From contig NZ_FXYE01000003.1 of assembly GCF_900184935.1 (NCBI RefSeq), forward strand, positions 59,357 through 123,356: a stretch of 64,000 nucleotides of DNA. Direction: 5' to 3'. Shown in pieces: positions 25,549 through 33,824 of this stretch (position 1 is the stretch's first letter; every line of letters starts with the position of its first letter). A program made the position numbers and the translations under genes. Origin of the DNA: Actibacterium lipolyticum (GTDB lineage: Bacteria > Pseudomonadota > Alphaproteobacteria > Rhodobacterales > Rhodobacteraceae). The notes below the pieces were generated by a model. It made no database searches. It was given only the letters and a program-made list of their open reading frames with translations, and had not been told where the DNA came from.

Positions 25549-27935
25549 GAAAGCCTCCAAAAATCTGGGCGGTCGCGGTAATCGGCGCCGACAAGCGCTT
25601 CTCCCTTTTCCATGCCGCCAAGGATCGTGAGATTGGGCCCAAGGGCGCTCAGATCGGCGTCGACCACGATCGAGCCCTGATCGTCGCGGATCAGTGCGAG
25701 GCGGCTGTTGCTGCCCGTGTTGAGAAGGACGTCGAGTTCCTTCTCCGTGAGGTTCAGCATGGCGTAGTCCGCAGGCTGCGCGCGGATATTGGGCAGCAGG
25801 ATCTGCGTCGGCACGGCCTCGACGATGGTCTTGCCGGTCCGGGTGCGTTCGAGCTGGCTTGCGTATTGCGTCATCATCACGGCAACCGTGTTCTGCTTGC
25901 GCGCGGTCACCAGCCAGTTCGACAACCGTTCGGCGAAATACGCGTTGTCGAGCGCCTTCCAAGCCTCGTCGATCACGATGATGGTGGGGCGGCGATCCTC
26001 GATCTCGCGTTCGACCCGGCGGAAAAGATAGGAGAGGACCGCCATCCGCTCCTTGTCGGCCTCGCTGTCGAGAATGCCGGTCAGATCGAAGCCCACCACA
26101 TCGCCCTTGAGCGAGAACGTGTCCTCGAGGCTCTGCCCGAAGATCCAGCCATAGCGGCCGTCTTCGGTCCACTCGAGCAGGCGCTGGTGCAGATCGCCGC
26201 CATCATCGGTGGACACAAAAAGAGATGCGAAATCCCGCCAGTTCCGCAGGGCCGGATTGGAGGCCTGCGCGTTCTGGCGCACCACTTCTTGGATGCGATT
26301 GGTCTGTGCCGGTGTGAGCGGCTTGTCGGCGCGGTAAAGAAGCGTGGCAAGCCAGTCCGAGAGCCACGCGGTGCCCCGCGCATCGGTCTCTGTCCAGAGC
26401 GGGTTGAGACCCGTGGGCTGGCCGGCGTTCAGGGAGGCGTAGCGCCCGCCATTGGCGCGCACCGCCATCTCCATGCCAAGACGGTAATCGAAGACGAAGA
26501 TCCGCGCCCCTGCGCGACGGGCTTGGGTCATCAGGAAGGCCGACAGCACCGATTTGCCGGACCCGGGCCGCCCCATGATCAGGGTATGGCCGCTGGTCGG
26601 TTCTTTGTCGGGCGATCCCTGCTCGTGATAGGAAAACCGATAGGCGCTTTGCTCCGGCGTGGGCAAATATGTGACGACCCGGCCCCATGGGGTTTTCGCG
26701 GCCGGTTTGCCGAGCTGTGTCCGGTGAAAGGCCGCAAAATCCGCGAAGTTGCGATTGGTGACGGCGCTGGCACGCACGCGCTTGGGCTGGTTGCCGGGAT
26801 GTTGGCTCAGGTAATGCGCCTTGGCCGCGACCCGCTCGCCGATCATCTTCACGCCTTCGGTCGCGGCGGCGTTCACGATCTCGGCGCTGAGGGTCTGCAG
26901 CTCTTCGAGCGTGTCGCAAAAGAGCGTTACGACCATGTGGTGTTCGCCAAAGCTCTGGCGCTTGGCCTCGAGGTCATCGGCGGCGATGTCGAGGGCTTCC
27001 ATGAGCGAGAGGGCCGCGTCCTGGCTCGCCTGCATCTGCCGCTTTTGCCGCTTGATGCGGCCTGCCATGAGGTTCGAATTGATCGGCGTGAAGGACTGGG
27101 TGACGATCATGTCGACCGGCAGGTTCAGCATGTCGAACATGGTGCAGGAGGTGCCTTCGGAATATTCCCCGATGGTGAAACTCTTGCCGTAGCGATGGCC
27201 CACGACACCTTCGGAAAGCTCGAAATGATCGCCGTGGAACGTCACCCGGGTATTGGCGACGTTGAAGGACAGAAAGCCGTAGGTGTTGGCCGGGTAGAGC
27301 GGCAGCTCGGTGCCCGTGTTGAGCGCGCCCAAAAATCCCACCAACTCTCCCGATCCGGCTGACAGCAGGCGCGGCTTGAGTTCGGTAAGCCCCGAGAGGA
27401 AGACGTTCACGGCCTCACCGAGGCGCTGCAGGCGTTTGCGGGTCTCCTCCTTCAGTCGGTCCGGCGCGCTGCGGCTCAGGAACGGCAGGAGGCTTTTCGG
27501 GGGCGGGCGGTGAATGACGGTGAGCGTCAGTGTTTTGTCGCGGAGCCCGCTGGTCTCGAGTTTCGCGCGCCAGCGCCGGTCAACCTCGCCGGCGAAGCTG
27601 TGCTCACGGATCGGGTCGAGATCCGGTTTGATGGCCTTGGAGACCTTGTGGACGTAATAGCTAAACTCAGGCCCGAGCTGCGCGACGATGCGGGCAAAAA
27701 GCGCCGTCACCTTGTCGAGATAGGCATCGTCCGTCGTGTAGCTGTTGATCCCCTCGAGCCGGATGCAGCGGAAGAGTTCGTTCACTCTGGTCCGCACGGT
27801 CTGGTCGTCGACGAGGCTCACATAGGGCAGCATATGCGCGAGGCGGGTCTCGCGCGCATACCAGTCTGGCGTCATTGTGCGGGCATCGAGCGCAGCATCG
27901 CGGGCGTCATCACGGCGCATAGCTGTCCCCGCCAT
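25545..27935 (-). CDS. virB4: Type IV secretion ATPase VirB4
   Basis: Large AAA+ ATPase that energises pilus assembly and substrate transfer at the inner membrane. 796 residues; CagE/TrbE-VirB4 N-terminal domain, Walker A GRPGSGKS (455-462) and Walker B TIIVIDEAWKAL in the C-terminal half, with the later VMMTQYASQLERT segment. The ATG at 27935 overlaps virB3 by 26 bases; an in-frame ATG at 27920 has a better GGGGA ribosome site and may be the true start. Confidence 0.96.
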   Translation of the reverse strand: MAGTAMRRDDARDAALDARTMTPDWYARETRLAHMLPYVSLVDDQTVRTRVNELFRCIRLEGINSYTTDDAYLDKVTALFARIVAQLGPEFSYYVHKVSKAIKPDLDPIREHSFAGEVDRRWRAKLETSGLRDKTLTLTVIHRPPPKSLLPFLSRSAPDRLKEETRKRLQRLGEAVNVFLSGLTELKPRLLSAGSGELVGFLGALNTGTELPLYPANTYGFLSFNVANTRVTFHGDHFELSEGVVGHRYGKSFTIGEYSEGTSCTMFDMLNLPVDMIVTQSFTPINSNLMAGRIKRQKRQMQASQDAALSLMEALDIAADDLEAKRQSFGEHHMVVTLFCDTLEELQTLSAEIVNAAATEGVKMIGERVAAKAHYLSQHPGNQPKRVRASAVTNRNFADFAAFHRTQLGKPAAKTPWGRVVTYLPTPEQSAYRFSYHEQGSPDKEPTSGHTLIMGRPGSGKSVLSAFLMTQARRAGARIFVFDYRLGMEMAVRANGGRYASLNAGQPTGLNPLWTETDARGTAWLSDWLATLLYRADKPLTPAQTNRIQEVVRQNAQASNPALRNWRDFASLFVSTDDGGDLHQRLLEWTEDGRYGWIFGQSLEDTFSLKGDVVGFDLTGILDSEADKERMAVLSYLFRRVEREIEDRRPTIIVIDEAWKALDNAYFAERLSNWLVTARKQNTVAVMMTQYASQLERTRTGKTIVEAVPTQILLPNIRAQPADYAMLNLTEKELDVLLNTGSNSRLALIRDDQGSIVVDADLSALGPNLTILGGMEKGEALVGADYRDRPDFWRLS

Positions 27936-28188
27936 GAATAGAGCGGTTCCGCGTCGGTGGCGTCTCCTGCAGCGCCGTCATCATCACATCGATGAAGCGC
28001 GGGTCCCAATCCGCGGCCTTCCAAAGTACGGGATAGAGCAGGGCGGCCACGCCCAGCACCGCAATGTGCTGGACCCAGACGAACAAGAGCACCGAGCCGA
28101 AAAGCCAGACCATCGCGTACATGATGGGTAGGCCCAGAAGCTTCGGCGGGCGCACGAGGCCCAGAAAGAGAGGCGAGCGCTCAGCCAC
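27910..28188 (-). CDS. virB3: Type IV secretion protein VirB3
   Basis: 92-residue inner-membrane protein from a GTG start that overlaps the virB2 stop by 8 bases. It begins VAERSPLFLGLVRPPKLLGL and has two adjacent hydrophobic spans (MYAMVWLFGSVLLFVWV, IAVLGVAALLYPVLW), then WDPRFIDVM, which is the typical VirB3/TrbD ending. Longer frames upstream run through virB2 and were rejected. Confidence 0.9.
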   Translation of the reverse strand: MAERSPLFLGLVRPPKLLGLPIMYAMVWLFGSVLLFVWVQHIAVLGVAALLYPVLWKAADWDPRFIDVMMTALQETPPTRNRSIHGGDSYAP

Positions 28189-28474
28189 CGGCAAAGACCG
28201 CGGCAACGATGGTGGGGGCGGCCGCAACACCGGCGATGCCCACGAGGACCCAGAGCGCCTGGCGCAGGTCGATGATGTTGAAGAACCAGCTGAGGAAGAC
28301 GCCCAGTACGGCGAGTGTGGCGATGACCACACCAAGAGGGCCGGTCAGCGCATCGACAATGCCCTGCAACAAGCTTTGGATCGGGGAGAGATCGATGCTT
28401 TGCGCAAGGGCAGGTTCGGCAATCAGCAGGAATAGCGCCAGCGAGGCGGCAAAGAGGTTTGAAATCTGTCTCAT
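28181..28474 (-). CDS. virB2: Type IV pilin VirB2
   Basis: Major pilin of the secretion pilus. 97 residues: a long signal peptide ending EPALAQ (about residue 25), then a mature part with two hydrophobic helices (GVVIATLAVLGVFLSWFF, ALWVLVGIAGVAAAPTIVAA) separated by the short basic loop NIIDLRQ, the VirB2/TrbC pattern. It overlaps the preceding transglycosylase gene by ATGA. Confidence 0.92.
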   Translation of the reverse strand: MRQISNLFAASLALFLLIAEPALAQSIDLSPIQSLLQGIVDALTGPLGVVIATLAVLGVFLSWFFNIIDLRQALWVLVGIAGVAAAPTIVAAVFAGG

Positions 28475-29169
28475 GAATTTGATCCTTCCAATCGGGCCAC
28501 AACGGCCATGACGCGGGCCACGTGGTTTTGGGTTTCTCGGTAAGGGGGAATACCACCGTGTTGGCTCACGGCGTCCGGCCCAGCGTTGTAGGCGGCAAGC
28601 GCCAGATGCGGATCGCCGAAGCGCTCCAGCATCATCGCGAGGTAGCGGGCGGAACCGTCGAGGTTCTGTTGTGGATCGCGCGGGTCGACGCCAAGGTCGC
28701 GCGCGGTGTCGGGCATCAGCTGACCAAGGCCAATGGCGCCCGCGTGTGAGATCGCATCCTGCCGATAGGCGCTCTCCACTTCGATATTGGCGCGGTAGAG
28801 GCTCAGCCAGTCCGTGACGGAAAGCTCCGCGCGCCTTAGGCCGGGGTGGCTGGCATAGCGCAGGGCCGTGGTCTCTATGGCGTTTAGGACATCGGCGCGG
28901 GGCAGGGGTGCCGGACCGACACGAGCTGCAAAGCGCATCGCTTCACGCTCTGGCACAGTTTCATCGCTGCCGAAAATCGCAAGTTCATCGGCTGCCGACC
29001 CCTGACCGATGCCGTCATTGTAATTGCGCGCGAAGCTATTTTGGGATTGGGACGGCGTCAGGGAGCCGTCGCTCTCCATGACCAGCACCATTTGCGCTGA
29101 AGCTGGCGCGGCGACCAGCCAGAGACAGACGAGGTTAGTTGCGAGTGCCCTTGTCCGAAGGCGCAAGTT
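28471..29169 (-). CDS. virB1: VirB1-like lytic transglycosylase
   Basis: Peptidoglycan-cleaving SLT enzyme that clears a path for the secretion channel. From a proposed TTG start it has 232 residues with a signal peptide ending APASAQ. SLT motifs: EVESAY with the catalytic Glu, GAIGLGQLMPDTARDLGVDP, ALAAYNAGPDAV and GGIPPYRETQNHV. The start is uncertain: no good ribosome site is seen, and an in-frame ATG at 29211 would add 14 residues overlapping the upstream gene. It shares its catalytic domain with the second transglycosylase of the operon. Confidence 0.85.
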   Translation of the reverse strand, partial: NLRLRTRALATNLVCLWLVAAPASAQMVLVMESDGSLTPSQSQNSFARNYNDGIGQGSAADELAIFGSDETVPEREAMRFAARVGPAPLPRADVLNAIETTALRYASHPGLRRAELSVTDWLSLYRANIEVESAYRQDAISHAGAIGLGQLMPDTARDLGVDPRDPQQNLDGSARYLAMMLERFGDPHLALAAYNAGPDAVSQHGGIPPYRETQNHVARVMAVVARLEGSNS

Positions 29170-29500
29170 TATGCGTACGGCTTGTACCCGCCTCGAGCGG
29201 CAGGTCGACATGCGCAAAGCCAAGGCCAATGAAGAAAGACACCACGCCGGAGATCGTCTTGAATTCGCGGATCTTGATATCGTTGTAGGTCGTCCGCGTG
29301 CGGGCGGTGACGAGTAGCTTTTCCACCCCGTCATCAGAGACAACGCGCATGATCCAGACCCCGTAATAGCTGGGGCCTTTCTTATGTGCCGACTCCTGGC
29401 ACAGGATTTCTGCGCTATAGCCGCTTTCCACGAGCTCGCGGAACCTGGCTTCCGTAACCACATTTGGTGCTTCGATGTCCCAGTTCATGGCCCGGCTCAC
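29135..29500 (-). CDS. Unrecognised 121-residue protein heading the T4SS operon
   Basis: First gene of the secretion operon. 121 residues from a GTG start with GGAGA 5 bases upstream; an ATG at 29488 is an alternative. No signal peptide; one weakly hydrophobic stretch (ISGVVSFFIGLGFAHVDL). Segments such as RFRELVESGYSAEILCQESA and WIMRVVSDDGVEKLLVTART suggest a small alpha/beta cytoplasmic protein, possibly regulatory. Its 3' end overlaps the virB1-like gene. Confidence 0.65.
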   Translation of the reverse strand: MSRAMNWDIEAPNVVTEARFRELVESGYSAEILCQESAHKKGPSYYGVWIMRVVSDDGVEKLLVTARTRTTYNDIKIREFKTISGVVSFFIGLGFAHVDLPLEAGTSRTHKLAPSDKGTRN

Positions 29501-29535
29501 GCTTTCTCCAATGGCGCGACCCCAGGCATTCCCAC

Positions 29536-29568
29536 TTGAAGCCTAGAGTTACGATAGTATATTATCAA
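29536..29568. promoter_or_regulatory. Overlapping divergent promoter candidates
   Basis: An AT-rich block holds a plus-strand candidate (TTGAAG, 16 bases, TATATT at 29558-29563) facing the 97-residue secreted-protein gene, and a minus-strand candidate (TTGATA, 17 bases, TAGGCT) facing the secretion operon. A near-palindrome GATAGTATATTATC at 29553-29566 sits in the overlap and could bind a shared regulator. Assigned by eye only. Confidence 0.35.
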
Positions 29569-29656
29569 CCGCAAGATGTAATATCGTGCTTTAGCTGTAG
29601 TTTGGTCACGCAAACACTAGTCACGGCCAGTGTCTGCGATCAAGGAGATAACAGGT

Positions 29657-29950
29657 TTGAGAAACCCAAGGTTGACATGCCTGCTCCCATTGCAAGCTAT
29701 GGCCCTTCTGATCTGCGTTCCTGGGCCGGTTTTGGCGGAATCCTGCTTTGCGCCATCCCGTCCTTTCCTGCCAAGCGATTCGCAGGCCGCGCGGGACTAT
29801 GCGGATATCATCCGCGGCGACTTCGAAGATTACATTCAGGATATCCAGAGCTACTTCCGTTGCCTCGACAGTGAACGCGCCCGCGCTTTCGAAGAAGCGC
29901 GGGAGGTCAGCGAGGACTATGGCCGATTTCTGCAATTGGTAGGGGATTGA
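29657..29950 (+). CDS. Small secreted protein next to the T4SS
   Basis: 97 residues from a TTG start chosen because AAGGAGAT lies about 10 bases upstream; the result is a signal peptide (LLPLQAMALLICVPGPVLA) before ESCFAPSRP. The mature part is acidic and helical with two Cys, no family recognised. Divergent from the secretion operon, so it may share control with it. Confidence 0.6.
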   Translation: MRNPRLTCLLPLQAMALLICVPGPVLAESCFAPSRPFLPSDSQAARDYADIIRGDFEDYIQDIQSYFRCLDSERARAFEEAREVSEDYGRFLQLVGD

Positions 29951-30014
29951 TGGGCAACCTCGGGACCATCAGACTTGCAGCCCATGGAAACCAGACGCCG
30001 ATAACACCCTCATA

Positions 30015-30073
30015 TATCTACTTTTTAGATAACAGATTTCATCCGCTAGCGACGTCACAAAAGGTATGTGACG
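30015..30073. promoter_or_regulatory. Two inverted repeats before the HTH gene
   Basis: TATCTA/TAGATA (30015-30031, 5-base spacer) and CGTCAC/GTGACG (30053-30073, 9-base spacer) precede the HTH gene. The second spans its ribosome site and ends two bases before the GTG start. Either could be an autoregulatory operator. Confidence 0.4.
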
Positions 30074-30074
30074 C

Positions 30075-30332
30075 GTGGCAAAGACAATCAGAAGCACGGG
30101 ACAGGTGGCACTCTGCCACGCATTGGTCGACGCCCGCATCAAGGCGGGCCTCGGTCAGGAGGACTTGGCGGTCAAGCTCAAGTGCCATCAATCCCTCATT
30201 GCCCGCCTTGAAAGCGGTCAGCGCCGGGTCGACGTCGTCGAGCTGGTCGTTCTGGCGCGCGCCATTGGCTTTGACCCCTTCAAGGTTCTGGCGATCGTTG
30301 AAGCCGCCACGGAGCCCGACCACCGGATTTGA
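30075..30332 (+). CDS. Small Cro/C1-type HTH regulator
   Basis: 85-residue XRE-family DNA-binding protein from a GTG start. The helix-turn-helix is clear: GLGQEDLAVKLKCHQSLIAR then LESGQRRVDVVELVVLARAI. There is no extra domain. With inverted repeats directly upstream it probably regulates itself and perhaps the adjacent transfer genes. AAAGG lies just before the start. Confidence 0.82.
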   Translation: MAKTIRSTGQVALCHALVDARIKAGLGQEDLAVKLKCHQSLIARLESGQRRVDVVELVVLARAIGFDPFKVLAIVEAATEPDHRI

Positions 30333-30498
30333 TCCATTTCATCTTTCGAGAACACGGGAGCTGACTTCTCCCAGTGTAAATTCGTTACCGCGAGGACGAA
30401 CAGTAACCGATTTTAACGAGGCCCGGCATACGGTTGCAGCAAAAGCTTTGGATCTGAGCTGCTATCCGCAACGCCAAATTGCAGGAAGTCAGTAAACA

Positions 30499-30723
30499 GT
30501 GAACGAAAATGAGGTCGAAGGCGTCGCGATCGCCAATTTGATTGCAGCCGATGAAGAAACCATTGTCGGCTGGGTATATCGCTGGAACACAGGTTCTCTG
30601 GCAATCCGGTGGGACATCCATGGCCCGCAGCGTGTCTCAAAGATTTTCCCGGATCTCTGCGATGCGGATAAAGCTGAAATCGACTTCGCGTCTCTCACGC
30701 AGCTGCCCTGTCGCAAAGGCTGA
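30499..30723 (+). CDS. Small acidic unknown protein
   Basis: 74 residues from a GTG start, with GGAAG about 12 bases upstream. The sequence is acidic and reads as a folded small protein (ADEETIVGWVYRWNTGSLAI, RWDIHGPQRVSKIFP), but no family is recognised. Coding is moderately supported; it converges on the secreted-protein gene at 30827. Confidence 0.5.
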   Translation: MNENEVEGVAIANLIAADEETIVGWVYRWNTGSLAIRWDIHGPQRVSKIFPDLCDADKAEIDFASLTQLPCRKG

Positions 30724-30826
30724 CATGATAGAATATGGCCTTTATGGCCCTCGATTGTTTGGTTTTTCCTGCATTCCAGGTTTGATTTCGTACAAGGCCC
30801 TGCGCGACGTCGCAGCAGCTCAACAG

Positions 30827-31582
30827 TCAGTAATTGACCTGCTCGAAGCCGTAATTCCCACTATAGTCATGCCACTCCACAAAGACGGATCTGTGATAAA
30901 TGCTCGGGCAGTGCTGGCCCCATCGCTCGAGACCGGCATGTGCATCAGGAAGCGCTGCGGGTGACGACGACCTCCAGGAAAAATCGCCCTGCATCCCGTA
31001 GGTGCCGAGGACAACGACGGCGCTGCGGTTGCAGTCGCCATCTCGCCCGGATTCGTGCTGGCGGGCATAACGAACGTCAAAGACGCGGATGGAGCGCACG
31101 AAGTTGAATTCAGGCCCGCTGATATCGATGTCGGCGCGGTCTTCTACGAGATGGAGGGCGTAATCAGCCCTTACGAGGTTGTCCCAGGCCGCGTTGGAGC
31201 CTCTGAACCCGCGCATCCCGCCTGTTGTGGCGGCCTGATCGAAGAGCGGGGCTGAAGAGTTTGATGGGGTTCCTGAACCACCATATAGGGCATCGAAGAT
31301 CCGGTCCGTGGGGCGCGACCTTGCAGGCCCATCGAAAGACGCACCCATCGGGCAGCGCCAAATCTGAAGTGGCGGCTCCACCGGCCAAGGTGTGATGCGC
31401 CGGATGAACTCGGCCCGAGCGCGGGCGCATGGCACGGAAGCCGGCCACCCACCGGACAAACACAGCAGGATGGCGCAATCGATCTGATAGGTTTGGGTGC
31501 GGGCTTGCGTCGGAACTGTTGGGCCGGTCAAAGCGAGAGCTAGAAAGGCCGCCAGAGGGAGGTTTTTGAATTCGAAACGCAT
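30827..31582 (-). CDS. Secreted unknown protein of the transfer region
   Basis: 251 residues with a signal peptide (PLAAFLALALTGPTVPTQA). The mature part starts with a Cys-rich patch (DCAILLCLSGGWPASVPCAR) and EFIRRITPWPVEPPLQIWRC, followed by a polar region and a C-terminal segment with VFDVRYARQHESG. I have no named family for it; proteins with this Cys and Trp-Pro pattern occur beside conjugation loci in Rhodobacterales, so a periplasmic transfer accessory is likely. ATG 31582 gives the clean signal; a start 18 bases upstream is possible. Confidence 0.72.
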   Translation of the reverse strand: MRFEFKNLPLAAFLALALTGPTVPTQARTQTYQIDCAILLCLSGGWPASVPCARARAEFIRRITPWPVEPPLQIWRCPMGASFDGPARSRPTDRIFDALYGGSGTPSNSSAPLFDQAATTGGMRGFRGSNAAWDNLVRADYALHLVEDRADIDISGPEFNFVRSIRVFDVRYARQHESGRDGDCNRSAVVVLGTYGMQGDFSWRSSSPAALPDAHAGLERWGQHCPSIYHRSVFVEWHDYSGNYGFEQVNY

Positions 31583-31703
31583 GGCAAGGACCCTTGACAA
31601 TCTTCACCCAACATACATACGAAAATATACTATTGCAACATTGATGATGCGTATGGCGGTTGCGGTGATTAGCAAGATCGCGAGCTGACAGCCTCGCCCG
31701 TCG

Positions 31704-32183
31704 TCATCCGCCACGTTGCGCGCGGCGCCAGTCCCACGGCATGTCAAAGCGTCCGGACCAGATATTGCGCCGTGCGGATCTGGCTTCCGTCTCATCGCGG
31801 ATGTAGTCGCGGCTGTATCGGCGATAAGCGACGGCCCACCCTTCACGCACGAGCCAGCCGTTCAGATCGGTACCGTCTTGATGACATACCGCAATGAAGC
31901 GGCCATAGCGGTCGATATCGCGCACGGTGCAGCTGACCTGCCGGCGGCCGATCCTGTCGGCGAGAGACAGTGCCGCTTGTTGTCCACACCGCCAGCGCTG
32001 ACCCTCAGCCGTGGCGCAAAGCTGCCGGCTTTCCGGAGCATCGATCCCATGCAACCGGATGCGCTGTCCCCGAATTTCCAATGTGTCGCCGTCGATCACG
32101 CTGGCAACGCCGGTCAAGCGATCGGCATGGGCCTGCGGGGCGGCAACAAACGAAAACAGAAGGAGGGCGAGTAGAAAGCGCAT
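31704..32183 (-). CDS. Secreted thermonuclease (staphylococcal nuclease family)
   Basis: 159 residues: signal peptide (LLALLLFSFVAAPQAHA), then an SNase OB-fold with SVIDGDTLEIRGQRIRLHGI, DAPE, the catalytic-arm Arg in RDIDRYGR and the GWAVAYRRYS end. Such Ca2+-dependent nucleases cut DNA or RNA outside the cytoplasm and are common on conjugative elements. ATG 32183 is taken because it starts the signal peptide; the longer frame adds 39 residues without a signal. Confidence 0.9.
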   Translation of the reverse strand: MRFLLALLLFSFVAAPQAHADRLTGVASVIDGDTLEIRGQRIRLHGIDAPESRQLCATAEGQRWRCGQQAALSLADRIGRRQVSCTVRDIDRYGRFIAVCHQDGTDLNGWLVREGWAVAYRRYSRDYIRDETEARSARRNIWSGRFDMPWDWRRAQRGG

Positions 32184-32324
32184 AGAGCAGACCTGTTTTG
32201 AGCAGAGGTGACGAGACATAAACGGCTGATCCCGCAGGGAAGACCCAAGTCTCATGAAGCCGCCAGTTAGCCAACGCTGGACGACACGGATGATTTGCAT
32301 CCGGGGCCGTGTAGGGCAAGGTTG

Positions 32325-33623
32325 CTATTCGCCGACCTGGACACCAAGGGCTTCGAGGGTTGTGCGATCGGCTGCGCCGGTGATGGGCAGGCCGCTTTGT
32401 TCTTGGAACGCCCGCATCGCATTGCGTGATCCATTGCCCCAAACCCCGTCCGGGGTGCCTGCGTCAAACCCGCCCGCGTTCAGGAGAGTTTGGATCGCGC
32501 GGTAGTCGTCAGGCGAGAGATCTAGCGTCGACCACCCGCAGGCGCCAGCCACGGCCTCAATCGCTTCCTGAATTCCGGCGAGATCAAATTCTGCATCGTA
32601 GCGTCGGCCATTGCCGTCCGTGAGCCGGATGAAAAAGCTTTCGGCATCATAGAGGCCGCGCAGGAACCCCTCCGAGGCAGAGCCGAACAGCCCGGCCCCC
32701 TTGTTATTGGTCAGCTCGTTCCAGCGCGTCGATTGCGCAGGATTGCTATCGATTCGGTAGTTGATGTCGAAGGAATCCCGGCGCATGGCACTGATCAAGA
32801 AATCGTCCTGGACGAACACAACCGACGTGTCGCCCTCACGGCACTGCGCAAGTAGGGCTGTCAGACCACCGAAGCTGCGCGCGTCATAGGCAGAGTAGTT
32901 GATGGCCACCACCGATGGACTGTCGTCGATTGCGGCCCGCTCTTCATTGATCACCCACCAACCCGAGATCTGATCCCCTGCATTATGCGCCTGCTCGAAG
33001 GGTGCTAGGCTGTAGTCGATGTCTGGATGGTCTGGGTCGGCCCAAGGCAGCGCAGTCTCAGTGACCTCTTCGCCTTGGGTCATGGCAGCGGGTGAAGTTG
33101 GGTCGGATATGGGCGGCGCTGAATTCATCATGGTCGGTGTCACCGGGAAGGCGATGCCGTAACGGGCCTGCAGATAGGCCATCTGCAGTTGAGCGAGCGT
33201 GAGCTTTTCCGTTTCCACGCGGCTGAGGGCCACCGCCTGGATTAATCCCCCTGCCGAAGCCGCTTCTCGCTCCGCGGCCTCGACGCGCTGCTGTTGTGCG
33301 GCCATTTCTCCTAGAAGCTGCTCGGCGCGCTCTGGATCTGGCTCGACTGCCGGTACGGTGATCTCGATCATCGCGCCAGCGGCTTCCGCCGCCTGTCGTG
33401 CCTCCACGACCGTGCGCAACAGAAGCAGAGCCTCGCGGCGGCTCTCGGCCAGCATACGGATCAATCCCGCATCATAGCGGGCGATCGTGGCGTCGACTTC
33501 AGCAATCTGGCTGTCGATAGCCACGATCTCTGCCTCCAGCGGAGAGCTTTCCTGCGCGACGGCGCCTGCCGTCAGGCAGGTGCTGATCAACAGGGATGCG
33601 GTGAGCGTACGAAGTTTCGTCAT
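32325..33623 (-). CDS. Secreted coiled-coil protein with peptidoglycan-binding domain
   Basis: 432 residues: signal peptide (SLLISTCLTAGAVAQ), an Ala/Glu/Gln-rich coiled-coil (about 27-150), a middle domain of unknown type (DYSLAPFEQAHNAGDQISGW onward) with a possible ligand-binding fold, and a C-terminal PG_binding_1 module (about 375-430: AIQTLLNAGGFDAGTPDGVW, AMRAFQEQSGLPITG). It probably sits in the periplasm on the cell wall. The link to the secretion locus is positional only. Confidence 0.82.
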   Translation of the reverse strand: MTKLRTLTASLLISTCLTAGAVAQESSPLEAEIVAIDSQIAEVDATIARYDAGLIRMLAESRREALLLLRTVVEARQAAEAAGAMIEITVPAVEPDPERAEQLLGEMAAQQQRVEAAEREAASAGGLIQAVALSRVETEKLTLAQLQMAYLQARYGIAFPVTPTMMNSAPPISDPTSPAAMTQGEEVTETALPWADPDHPDIDYSLAPFEQAHNAGDQISGWWVINEERAAIDDSPSVVAINYSAYDARSFGGLTALLAQCREGDTSVVFVQDDFLISAMRRDSFDINYRIDSNPAQSTRWNELTNNKGAGLFGSASEGFLRGLYDAESFFIRLTDGNGRRYDAEFDLAGIQEAIEAVAGACGWSTLDLSPDDYRAIQTLLNAGGFDAGTPDGVWGNGSRNAMRAFQEQSGLPITGAADRTTLEALGVQVGE

Positions 33624-33824
33624 GCAAAAGCTCCTTTTCCCTTCCAGTGAGCGGTGCGGGAGGGTAATGCTAGGGCGAGCCCCCAAGTTTGTGATATGTC
33701 TAATAACGCGATGGGCTTGTCACGAATCGACTTTCTGACACTGCAAGGGTCATATGGTCTGATTTGTGAGTCAATCTAAAAACTGGACGCGTGTAGCTTT
33801 ACGACATATAAATGAGGGCACTAA

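Noticed and set aside
25866..27362. Plus-strand frame of 498 codons opposite virB4
   Set aside because: Arg/His/Gly/Leu-rich antisense artefact of high GC; virB4 motifs fix the minus strand as coding.
30725..30964. Plus-strand ORF beginning MIEYGLYGP after the 74-residue gene
   Set aside because: Runs antisense into the secreted-protein gene and has no ribosome site.
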